64,000 bases of DNA from DASXRU01 sp034665305 (GTDB taxonomy: Bacteria; Acidobacteriota; Blastocatellia; Pyrinomonadales; Pyrinomonadaceae): positions 186,001 through 250,000 of the forward strand of contig JAXDFZ010000014.1 in NCBI GenBank assembly GCA_034665305.1. Direction: 5' to 3'. Numbering within the stretch: the first letter of the stretch is position 1; every line of letters begins with the position of its first letter. Position numbers and translations under genes: made by a program. This document shows, in pieces, positions 49,656 to 57,367 of the stretch. The notes under the pieces are model-generated. The model did no database searches. It saw nothing but the letters and a program-made list of their open reading frames with translations, and was not told where the DNA came from.

Positions 49656-51098
49656 CTACTTCATGCCAAAAAAGCGCCGGATTGAGGCCAACAGGCCAGC
49701 CGATTCTTCGATGCTGACTTGAGCGTCCTGCTGGGTGGCCGTCAGGCCCGCTCGTCTTTCCGCGATGGTCCAGCTCAAAGACTCAACTAGATCGGGATTG
49801 GTTTCGAATATTAGCTTCATGGCAGCGTGGCCGATTTCCAGTACCTCCGTTTCTTCGAGGGCCACAACGGTGGCGGCTCGCGGCTCGCCGGTGAAGAGCG
49901 CCATCTCGCCAAAAAAGTCTCCTTCATTAAGGACAGCCACCGCGCGCGGTTTTCCGTTCTCGCTGATTTGAACCTGGACGCGGCCGCTATGGACCACAAA
50001 CATTGAGGAGCCCTCGTCGCCGGCGCGGATGACCAGTTCATCCGGCGCGAACACATGCCGGACAGACGCAGCCGCCAGCCGCTCCGTTTCCTCGTCCGAG
50101 AGAGGGGCGAAAATATCAACGGCAGTCAGACGGTCGACAATGTCCTGACCGGCTCCCCGATCTTCTATGGTCAAAGCGCGGCGCTCGACATGAAGCGTCC
50201 GAGTAGGAAATGCGAATTGAATTCCGGCGCGCCGAAATGCGTACCAGACCCTTTGCCGCACAAGCGCGTCTGTATCATGGTGCTTGGCGTAGTCTTCTAA
50301 CCAATATTTCACTTCCCAATCTATTCCGCTTTCGGCGAGGTCTCTTATTCGCACGACCGGAGTAATCTTCGGTGAAACATTTTCGGTGTCGCGCACTGCT
50401 TCACGGACAATATGAATTGTCTTGGCGGGAGAGTCGGTATAGAGCGAATTAAAAAAAACTATGCGCGCATTCAGATTGTCACGGGGAGCGACCTCGATCG
50501 CTTCTTTAGCAATCGTGCTATTGCTGACCAGCACAATCTTGTTTTGGAAGGTCCGAATCTTGACGGCGCGCCAGGTTATGCTTTCCAGGACGCCGGTAAG
50601 TTGTTGTTGTTGGCCCACCGTAATGACGTCACCCACCTGAAACGGGCGGTCGGCGTGAAGCGAGATGCCCGCAAAAAAGTTACCCAACGTGTCCTGCAAT
50701 GCCAGTCCAATAATGACGCCGAAGATAGCGGACGTGGTAAACAGTGCACCGAGGTTAACGCCGGGATAAATCTCTCTAAAGATCAGGACGAAAAGGAGGA
50801 TAAAGGCGACGATCGAAAAGATATTGCGGACGAGGGTAGGCGCTTCATAACCCTTGCGCACGCGGAAAACGAATTCAAAGATAATCGCATTCAGCGCGCG
50901 CACCGCGAGGTAAGCGAGTATGGCCCATAGGATCAGTTCCGGAATATAGACGATGCTATCCGGCGATGAGCCGCTGCGCATGTGCGACGCCAGATAGTGG
51001 CGGAGCGGGCGCGCCAAAAAGTAAAGCGCGAGCGAAACGATGGCCGTTGCCACGAAGAAGAGCGCCAGTTTGTTTTTGGTTGCCCGAGTAGTGGCCAT
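49656..51098 (-). CDS. MscS-like channel with C-terminal cyclic-nucleotide-binding domain
   Basis: The 480-residue protein has about four membrane helices, then the MscS pore and beta domain (ALFTTSAIFGVIIGLALQDT, LGNFFAGISLHADRPFQVGD, VITVGQQQQLTGVLESITWR). Residues about 330-455 are a cNMP-binding domain: FAPDELVIRAGDEGSSMFVV, HSGRVQVQISENGKPRAVAV, GDFFGEMALFTGEPRAATV, the last being the phosphate-binding cassette with its Glu and Arg. The channel may thus be gated or tuned by a cyclic nucleotide. Bacterial cyclic-nucleotide-gated MscS-like proteins are known. Confidence 0.88.
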   Translation of the reverse strand: MATTRATKNKLALFFVATAIVSLALYFLARPLRHYLASHMRSGSSPDSIVYIPELILWAILAYLAVRALNAIIFEFVFRVRKGYEAPTLVRNIFSIVAFILLFVLIFREIYPGVNLGALFTTSAIFGVIIGLALQDTLGNFFAGISLHADRPFQVGDVITVGQQQQLTGVLESITWRAVKIRTFQNKIVLVSNSTIAKEAIEVAPRDNLNARIVFFNSLYTDSPAKTIHIVREAVRDTENVSPKITPVVRIRDLAESGIDWEVKYWLEDYAKHHDTDALVRQRVWYAFRRAGIQFAFPTRTLHVERRALTIEDRGAGQDIVDRLTAVDIFAPLSDEETERLAAASVRHVFAPDELVIRAGDEGSSMFVVHSGRVQVQISENGKPRAVAVLNEGDFFGEMALFTGEPRAATVVALEETEVLEIGHAAMKLIFETNPDLVESLSWTIAERRAGLTATQQDAQVSIEESAGLLASIRRFFGMK

Positions 51099-51194
51099 CT
51101 GACGGTAAGCCTCGAACGCTAAAAGAGTCGCATACTTTTATCACCAATGCCGTTGGATTGGCGAGCGTAAATGATCAGCGCGCAGTGCCGTGTT

Positions 51195-51264
51195 GTAGCG
51201 GCGTCCCTTCGTGGGGGCCCCCTTCTTCCGCAGCAATGGCGCGCCCACGGAGGGACGCCCCTAC
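51195..51264. repeat. GTAGCGGCGTCCC inverted repeat
   Basis: GTAGCGGCGTCCCTTCGTGG and CCACGGAGGGACGCCCCTAC match at 19 of 21 positions as inverted arms around a 28-bp centre. It sits between the Nramp-related gene and the MscS gene. Confidence 0.6.
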
Positions 51265-51290
51265 ACGAAGCAGTATGGCGTTGCTCTGAT

Positions 51291-52628
51291 TTAACTGCTG
51301 TGGAAGAGTCCAGGGAAAATGCTGGTCAGAATCAGGAGCACGGATAGCGCCGAGACGACCAGGGTAGTGAGCCATGCCGCGAGGTTGTAAAGTCGCCCAT
51401 TGACGTGTGTGCCCATGATCTCCTTGTCGTTCACCAGCCGTAATACCGCGATCAGAATGACCGGTAATAACAAGCCATTGATCACCTGGGTCACCAGCAG
51501 CACGCGAATCAAAGGCAACTCCGGCAACATAGCCACCACGGCGCCCAGGGCTACCAGAAACGTAAAAATGCCAACAAAAATGGGCGCTTCACGAAAGCTG
51601 CTGGAAACTCCTTTTTCGAAACCCAACGCCTCGCTGATCGAATAGGCTGTCGCGAGCGGCAGCACTCCCGCTGCCAGCATCGACGCCCCGAAGAGTCCAA
51701 TACCAAACAACGCTTCCGCATACGGTCCGGCGAATGGCCGCAACGCCTGAGCTGCTGTCCCGGCGCTATCGACGTGCTCGCCATGCAGGTGCAACGTCGC
51801 CGCAGTTGAGATGACGATGAAGAAAACCATCGTCATCGCGAACACAGTTCCTACCCAGACATCCAGCCGCGTGAGGTGATAGTCCTCAGCAGTGACGCCC
51901 TTATCCACCACGGACGACTGCACGAAGACCTGCATGTAGGGTGAGATCGTCGTGCCGACGATGGCAATAAACGTAAAGAGATAGGCGGAAGTGAAATCAA
52001 ATCGCGGCCGCACGATTTCATGTGCGATGGTTCCCCAGTTTGGCTTTGCCAGGAATGCTGAAACGACGTAGCCGAGGAAGACCAGCGACATTAGGAGAAA
52101 AACGCGCTCGACTCGTTTATACGATCCTTTGACTACGAGCCACCAGATAGTGAGTGCGGCGATGGGTACGGAAACAAAGCGCGGCACTCCGAACAGCTCC
52201 GTCGCCGCCGCGATGCCGACGAATTCAGAAACTGTCACGCCACCGTTCGCAATCAGAAGCGCCAGCATCACCACTGCGGTCCAACGCACGCCAAAGCGCT
52301 CGCGAATCAGATCGGCGAGCCCTTTGCCGGTGATGGCGCCCATGCGTGCGCACATCTCCTGCACGATTCCGAGACTGATGGTTAAAGGGAAGAGGACCCA
52401 GAGAAGTTTGTAGCCGTGTTCTGCGCCGACGGACGCGAAAGTAGCGATGCCGCCGGCATCATTTCCGGCACTGGCCGCGATCATCCCGGGCCCCAGAATG
52501 GCGAGATAGATGAGCACACGAGGACGACGCGCGACAGTGCTGCGCACACCTCTGGCGCTGCGACGCAAAAAGCGTTGCCCCGCGTTTCGCACCGGTGTTT
52601 GGGGTGCGGTCACTTGGAGGATCCTCAC
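51291..52628 (-). CDS. Nramp-related metal transporter with divergent metal site
   Basis: The 445-residue protein has eleven or so membrane helices in Nramp order. TM1 reads LGPGMIAASAGNDAGGIATF, where classic Nramp has DPGN; TM6 reads VGTTISPYMQVF, where classic Nramp has MPH. Loss of the Asn and the Met is known in Nramp-related magnesium transporters and similar outliers, so the ion is likely not Mn/Fe; Mg is a reasonable guess. The gene follows the soluble MgtE-like gene by 61 bp on the same strand, which supports that. Starts within the first 50 residues are ambiguous. Confidence 0.8.
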   Translation of the reverse strand: MRILQVTAPQTPVRNAGQRFLRRSARGVRSTVARRPRVLIYLAILGPGMIAASAGNDAGGIATFASVGAEHGYKLLWVLFPLTISLGIVQEMCARMGAITGKGLADLIRERFGVRWTAVVMLALLIANGGVTVSEFVGIAAATELFGVPRFVSVPIAALTIWWLVVKGSYKRVERVFLLMSLVFLGYVVSAFLAKPNWGTIAHEIVRPRFDFTSAYLFTFIAIVGTTISPYMQVFVQSSVVDKGVTAEDYHLTRLDVWVGTVFAMTMVFFIVISTAATLHLHGEHVDSAGTAAQALRPFAGPYAEALFGIGLFGASMLAAGVLPLATAYSISEALGFEKGVSSSFREAPIFVGIFTFLVALGAVVAMLPELPLIRVLLVTQVINGLLLPVILIAVLRLVNDKEIMGTHVNGRLYNLAAWLTTLVVSALSVLLILTSIFPGLFHSS

Positions 52629-52689
52629 TCATTTTTTTCGTCGTCCGGCTGCTACAAATCCCGATCGATTTAGAGTCGTACTCGACTGT

Positions 52690-53931
52690 TCATCTGAAGA
52701 GTTTCGGCAAGCGCTGTCGCCAATCCTTTGGCAGTAGAATCTCCATTGCATCGTCTACCGTGACAATTCCCAGGATGTCTCCGGACTCGTCAATCACCGG
52801 CAGGGCCAGGAGATTGTATTCCGCAATCGTGTGGGCCACATCAATAGCGCGATCGTCAGGGTGTGCGGTGCGAAATTCGTGGCGCATCACACTTTCAAGA
52901 GGTGACTCAGGATGTGAAAGAATCAAACTACGCAGAGCGATCACTCCGGCTACCTTCCATGAATGCTCCCGCTCCACAACGTACAGGTAGTAAATCATGT
53001 TCGGCGTTTCCGCCATCTCTCGCAATCGCGCCAGCGCTTCGCCCACAGTCAGATCTCGCGGCAACGTGACGAACTCTGTGGTCATTAAGCCGCCGGCGGT
53101 GTCGTCCTCGTAGAGCAGTAGTTCAGCAACGTCGGACTGTTCTTCGCCTTCCATGCGATTGAACAAGTCCTCGGCTTTTTCTTCCGGCAAATCGCCGAGC
53201 ACGTCGGCGGCTTCATCCGGCGACATCCATTCCAGAATGTCGGCAGCGCGCTCTTCATCCATGTCGCTGAGAATCTGGGCCTGACGTTCAGCGCGCATCT
53301 CCTCCAGGGTTTCAGCGGCCGTCTCATCGTCGAGGGCTTCGACAATTTCGGCGCCCTGTTGATATGAAAAAACTTCGGCCAGGCGCGCTATTTCAACGGG
53401 ATGCAGCCGAGCGAGCTTGCCGCGCGCAGACTTCAAACGCACGGCGGTAGCGTCCGTCCCGAGGTAGCCAACATCGGCCCAATCGATAACTTCCACCGGC
53501 TTTCCGCTGCGTAAAAACAGCGCAGGCGCCAGGCGCCGCCAGAGCCCCGCGAGACTGACGTCCGCGCCGGTGACTCGCCATTCGTTGGCCGCCTCGATGA
53601 TTTGCACGTCATTCACGCGGACCACACGTTTGCCGTCCACGTCGATCAGTTGCTTATCGAGTACGTCACCCGCCAGAAGCACTTCGCCTTCGCGCCGCAC
53701 AAAAGGGCGCAGGTCGAGAATGTCAGCATTGAGCCGCACGCCGCGTTCGCCAAAATCGGAAATGCGCCAGCGCGGTAGGAAAAAATCTCGCCGCCGATAG
53801 CGCGCGACGAAACCAGTGACGGGCGGATGATCGTCCTCACCGAGACGCACAATTACGTCTTTGATCGTGGCCACACGCTCGCCTTCGAGGTCGCGTATGG
53901 GACGACCCAACACCTGGGATAAATAAAGCAT
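52690..53931 (-). CDS. soluble MgtE-like regulator (PRC barrel, MgtE N domain, CBS pair)
   Basis: The 413-residue protein has PRC-barrel-type strands (about 1-170: LYLSQVLGRPIRDLEGERVA, LDKQLIDVDGKRVVRVNDVQ), an MgtE_N superhelix (about 180-285: LEEMRAERQAQILSDMDEER, AADILEWMSPDEAADVLGDL), and a tandem CBS pair (about 290-405, LYEDDTAGGLMTTEFVTLPR, LPVIDESGDILGIVTVDDAM). The channel domain of MgtE is absent and there is no membrane helix. In MgtE these parts sense Mg and gate the pore. Upstream of a transporter gene, it probably regulates that protein. Confidence 0.85.
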   Translation of the reverse strand: MLYLSQVLGRPIRDLEGERVATIKDVIVRLGEDDHPPVTGFVARYRRRDFFLPRWRISDFGERGVRLNADILDLRPFVRREGEVLLAGDVLDKQLIDVDGKRVVRVNDVQIIEAANEWRVTGADVSLAGLWRRLAPALFLRSGKPVEVIDWADVGYLGTDATAVRLKSARGKLARLHPVEIARLAEVFSYQQGAEIVEALDDETAAETLEEMRAERQAQILSDMDEERAADILEWMSPDEAADVLGDLPEEKAEDLFNRMEGEEQSDVAELLLYEDDTAGGLMTTEFVTLPRDLTVGEALARLREMAETPNMIYYLYVVEREHSWKVAGVIALRSLILSHPESPLESVMRHEFRTAHPDDRAIDVAHTIAEYNLLALPVIDESGDILGIVTVDDAMEILLPKDWRQRLPKLFR

Positions 53932-54033
53932 TGCCGACTCGCTTAACGCCGCGATGATAACACGAGATAGGGCGGCTCTGATCTCACTTCAGGGGCAGCA
54001 ACAGGGGCAGCGTGGCTCGAGGATTAGTCGCCG

Positions 54034-54933
54034 TTATGGCTTCGGCTCGGGAGGTGGTTTGCGAAAGTTGTAACGCAGCAGCACACGCATCGGGATCGGT
54101 TTTCCGTTTCGCATCGCGGGATAGAAGTGTAACTGATGAATCGTGGCTTCGGTCGCGTCATCCAATCCGAAGCCGCCCCAGCGCACGATCTGTACCCGGC
54201 CGACCTCGCCTTGTTCATCAATGTCGACGACAGCATCGATGGTTGCTTCCGCATCGGCGCTGGCGGCTGATGCAGGATAGGCAGGGCGCAAACGGCGGAA
54301 GGGACGGGGTGTTTGTAAGCCTTTCTCTGCCGGCGTGTCGTCGTCGGGAGCTGCTTCGATCACGGGGATGTCAGCGGCTATCGCCCGCGCGCGCTCCACG
54401 CGTTCCGCTTGCATCGCTCTAACCACAACCTGGACTATCCATTGACGAGCGCCGGCATCGACCAATTCCGCGCGCAACGACTTCGTGGCTTCATCGGGAG
54501 TAGACGATTGAATGCCCGGTCGTTGCCAGGCTAACAACCTGCCAGTGCGGCCACTGACCAGGAAGATTGCAGCATAAGCTTCATAATAAATGGGCCGGGC
54601 TGATGACGAACGTCGCAGCATGTCCGCGTCGCCCGTAATGAAGAAATCGCAGCCCAACGCCGCGGCCAGATCACGAGCTTCAACAATTGTCAGATTCAAA
54701 GAACCGGTGTACCCGAAGCCGCGAGCAGCCGCGCGCGATTGTTCCCGATCCAGTAGCGTGAACTCTTTTTGCGCGGCCAGCGCCGTGTACAGATCCGCTG
54801 TCGCAAGTTTTCCAAATTCGGAACTGCCCAGATCGAGTACGGCCACGCGTGGTAAGCGTTCAACCTGGGCCGTCGTACTCGAGTACGGCGCGAGCATGCC
54901 GATAACGAGGAAAAGTAGAAAACGGAGTTTCAT
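54034..54933 (-). CDS. exported protein with TonB-like C-terminal domain
   Basis: The 299-residue protein starts with a signal peptide (LRFLLFLVIGMLAPYSSTTA). The middle (about 25-150) resembles CsgG/FlgO-type curved sheets (RVAVLDLGSSEFGKLATADL, ALGCDFFITGDADM). The last 90 residues look like a TonB C-terminal fold: ATIDAVVDIDEQGEVGRVQI, DDATEATIHQLHFYPAMRNG, PIPMRVLLRYNF. It may carry energy or contact outer-membrane receptors, as TonB does, but lacks an N-terminal anchor of the usual sort. No partner gene is adjacent. Confidence 0.65.
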   Translation of the reverse strand: MKLRFLLFLVIGMLAPYSSTTAQVERLPRVAVLDLGSSEFGKLATADLYTALAAQKEFTLLDREQSRAAARGFGYTGSLNLTIVEARDLAAALGCDFFITGDADMLRRSSSARPIYYEAYAAIFLVSGRTGRLLAWQRPGIQSSTPDEATKSLRAELVDAGARQWIVQVVVRAMQAERVERARAIAADIPVIEAAPDDDTPAEKGLQTPRPFRRLRPAYPASAASADAEATIDAVVDIDEQGEVGRVQIVRWGGFGLDDATEATIHQLHFYPAMRNGKPIPMRVLLRYNFRKPPPEPKP

Positions 54934-54981
54934 TGCGCTGAGATATTGCCGAAGTAATCTTCAGAGCAGCGGCGTATTGCC

Positions 54982-55521
54982 TTACTGCTTCCAAAGATTT
55001 TGTGATGGCACGCGCAAAGCGCGGTTGAATTTGCTGGAGGCATTCTCCCAGGCGATGATTGCGGTAAGTTCAACCAGCGCGTCCTCGTCGTAGGCTTGGC
55101 GCAAGCGCTCAAATAATTCGTCATCAACATCCGCTCCGGTAATTGTGATGCGGTCAGCGTACTCGAGAGCCAAGCGCTCTTGATCGCTATACAAAGCGCT
55201 GGTCGCATATGTTTCCAGTGCCTGGAGCTTCTCTGTTGTCAATCCCAGTTCACTGCCCACGGCAGCGTTGATGTCCTGTCAAAACTCGCAACCATTAATG
55301 GCGGCAACGCGGCGATTGATGAGCGCCTGCAGCCGGCGATCAATTTTTCCGGAAGCCTCGATTCCCGTCCACATCGCGCGCACACCCCGAAAAATCGTCG
55401 GCCGCCTTGCGTAGGCCAGATGATTCAGTAACGGTGCGCCCCATTTCTTTGCCTGAGTCTCCAGCACTTTTCTTATTGAGGTTTCTAGCTGATCGATAAT
55501 AGCGGGCTCGATACGTGCCAT
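54982..55521 (-). CDS. AhpD-like/carboxymuconolactone decarboxylase family protein with in-frame UGA (candidate selenoprotein)
   Basis: One continuous minus-strand frame of 179 residues matches the AhpD-like family: IDQLETSIRKVLETQAKKWG, HLAYARRPTIFRGVRAMWTG, RRVAAINGCEF, then UGA at 55279-55281, then QDINAAVGSELGLTTEKLQA. The UGA takes the place of the second Cys in the family redox motif CxxC (C78-E-F-U81). A hairpin with a G-first loop follows at the right distance for a bacterial SECIS. AhpD-like selenoproteins with CxxU or UxxC are known in bacteria. No selenium-insertion gene lies in this window. The alternative is a nonsense mutation in a dead gene, though nothing else is broken. It starts 28 bp after the HD gene's stop. 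Confidence 0.7.
55251..55267 (-). promoter_or_regulatory. candidate bacterial SECIS hairpin
   Basis: On the minus strand, CGCTGCC (55267-55261) pairs with GGCAGTG (55257-55251, one G-U pair) around the loop GTG. The loop begins 18 nt after UGA, within the 16-37 nt window of bacterial SECIS elements, and its first base is G as required. It codes for residues 86-91, so it must serve both functions. Short stems like this can arise by chance. Confidence 0.55.
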
Positions 55522-55548
55522 GGAATTACTCCTGCTGCGGCTGCGTGA

Positions 55549-56865
55549 TTATCCGGCGGTTTGTAGCACGCTCGGTGGAGTGACGCTGTGATAGAGCCGG
55601 TAGATTTCAGTTTTAACCTCGGGCGGAAAACAAACGCGATGTAGTTGATATCCGCGTTGCAGCCCGCGCACTGCCTCACTGACTTCGCTGATTTCGCGAA
55701 TGCGCGGGCGCGCATAGCCATCTTCGACATAAATGCGCGCCTTCGGCTCAACACCTTCAGCGGTGTAGTAGTTGTAATAAGGAACATCGCCGGCGTGATC
55801 TTCGATGAAGTAGTAGTCGGGCAAGTACCCGGCGCGTGCGACCAGTTCGCGGGCCGCAGCAATAAATTCCGCCCGCTCAGGTTCCGGCATATCCAGATCG
55901 ATTGCTTTGAAGAGGCGGCGATCGACAAAGCGCCGGCTCAAATCGCTGAGTACCGGGTCACGTGCGCGCTGCCATTGCTTCAAATGGAAGATCACGTCGG
56001 AGTCGTCGATCTCTAAATGCTCCATCAGGCTCAACGTTTTTCGGCGCAGCACTTTTTCGAAGGCCGTGCCGGGCGCATACCAGATCTCTTCGCCCTCCTC
56101 GAGCAACTGCAGCGCGCGCCGCAGGGCGGATCGCAGGACCGCCTCAGCCGATCGCAACGTTCGATGAAAGTAGACCTGGCGAAACATGTAGTAACGCGCC
56201 TGTAGATACTCTTCAACTGCAAACACGCCGCGCGCCGCCACGTATATTCGATCTCCCGCTTCGTCGATCTGCAGCGCGTTGACGATCCATTCGAGATCGT
56301 ACAGGCCGTACTTCGCCCCGGTCATCAGCGAGTCGCGCAACAAGTAGTCCATGCGGTCAACATCAAGTTGCGAAGATACCAGTTGGGCCAACGCCGCGGG
56401 GCGGAACGTGCCTTCGACAATGGAAGCGACCCTTGCGGGCAGACTCGCAGAGTAGGAACCAAGCACTTGTCCAATCTCAGTTTCCTGACTGGATACAGCG
56501 CGGGCCGTCATAGTCTCGTGATGAAATCCGAGCACGCTTTCCATCACGTGGGAAAATGATCCATGGCCCACATCATGAAGCAGAGCGGCGGCGCGCGCGG
56601 CGGCACGATCTTCTTCGGCGATCGGGTAGTTCTCGCCGAGGCGATCCAGCACGCGTGTGATCAGGTGTAGTGCGCCGAGTGAGTGTGTGAAACGAGAGTG
56701 CTCTGCGCCCTGATATGTGTAGAGACCGAGGCCCAACTGCTTAATGCGACGCAGCCTTTGAAACTCAGCTGTGTCTATCAAACGCACCATCAGCTCGCCT
56801 TCGTCTGAATCAGTGCGAAGGCGAATTATGTTGTGAACCGGATCGCGATAGATACGTTCGGACAT
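55549..56865 (-). CDS. HD-domain phosphohydrolase (dGTPase-like)
   Basis: The 438-residue protein is an HD metal-dependent phosphohydrolase of the dGTP triphosphohydrolase-like kind: ERIYRDPVHNIIRL, EFQRLRRIKQLGLGLYTYQG, AEHSRFTHSLGALHLITRVL, then AALLHDVGHGSFSHVMES with the HD pair, and QLDVDRMDYLLRDSLMTGAK carrying the later Asp. The C-terminal 200 residues have no clear family. It probably hydrolyses a nucleotide; the exact substrate is unknown. The following AhpD-like gene starts 27 bp after its stop. Confidence 0.85.
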   Translation of the reverse strand: MSERIYRDPVHNIIRLRTDSDEGELMVRLIDTAEFQRLRRIKQLGLGLYTYQGAEHSRFTHSLGALHLITRVLDRLGENYPIAEEDRAAARAAALLHDVGHGSFSHVMESVLGFHHETMTARAVSSQETEIGQVLGSYSASLPARVASIVEGTFRPAALAQLVSSQLDVDRMDYLLRDSLMTGAKYGLYDLEWIVNALQIDEAGDRIYVAARGVFAVEEYLQARYYMFRQVYFHRTLRSAEAVLRSALRRALQLLEEGEEIWYAPGTAFEKVLRRKTLSLMEHLEIDDSDVIFHLKQWQRARDPVLSDLSRRFVDRRLFKAIDLDMPEPERAEFIAAARELVARAGYLPDYYFIEDHAGDVPYYNYYTAEGVEPKARIYVEDGYARPRIREISEVSEAVRGLQRGYQLHRVCFPPEVKTEIYRLYHSVTPPSVLQTAG

Positions 56866-57367
56866 GTTGTTGAGTGGAAAAACTCTCGCGCATTCTAAAC
56901 ATCTTCTGATGGAGATGCTATCCGGGAATGGTTTCCCGACCTCACGGTTGTATGTTGGCGCTGGCGGCTAAGAGAGTAAGACCAGCGTGATCGCCGGATT
57001 TGATGGCGAGCGCGGCGGCTCCCTCACGCGCTTTTGGGGCCGCGTGTGGTTAAGGGTGGGCCCTGAGATTTAGCGCTTCCTGATTTATGGATTGTCACCA
57101 TTTTTTTGGATTTTCGGCCCCTGTTCTTAGATCCGAGAAAAGCCTAAACCCATGAACTGCAACTGATTGCCACATATGGGCCAACTGGGCATAGTAGTTG
57201 CACAATCGCTAACCGGAATTATGCAATTTGTCTCAGGAAATACTCAAACACATGCTGCATCGGGCCGATCTAAGTCGGCACAGTGTCAGGAGAAATGAAC
57301 AATCGACACTTTATCCGTGCGCCATGTTCGGCCCAAGAATTAAATGAAAAGAAAGGAAACACTAAGC
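56866..57367. other. 500-bp upstream stretch of the TonB receptor gene
   Basis: No gene, repeat or clear hairpin was recognised here. It separates divergent genes (the HD gene on the minus strand and the TonB-dependent receptor on the plus strand) and so should hold both promoters. It is richer in A/T toward the receptor start. Confidence 0.5.

Noticed and set aside
55238..55281. Two separate genes split at the UGA in the AhpD-like frame
   Set aside because: The downstream part has no ribosome binding site at its first start, and the family motif spans the UGA, so one gene is the better reading.
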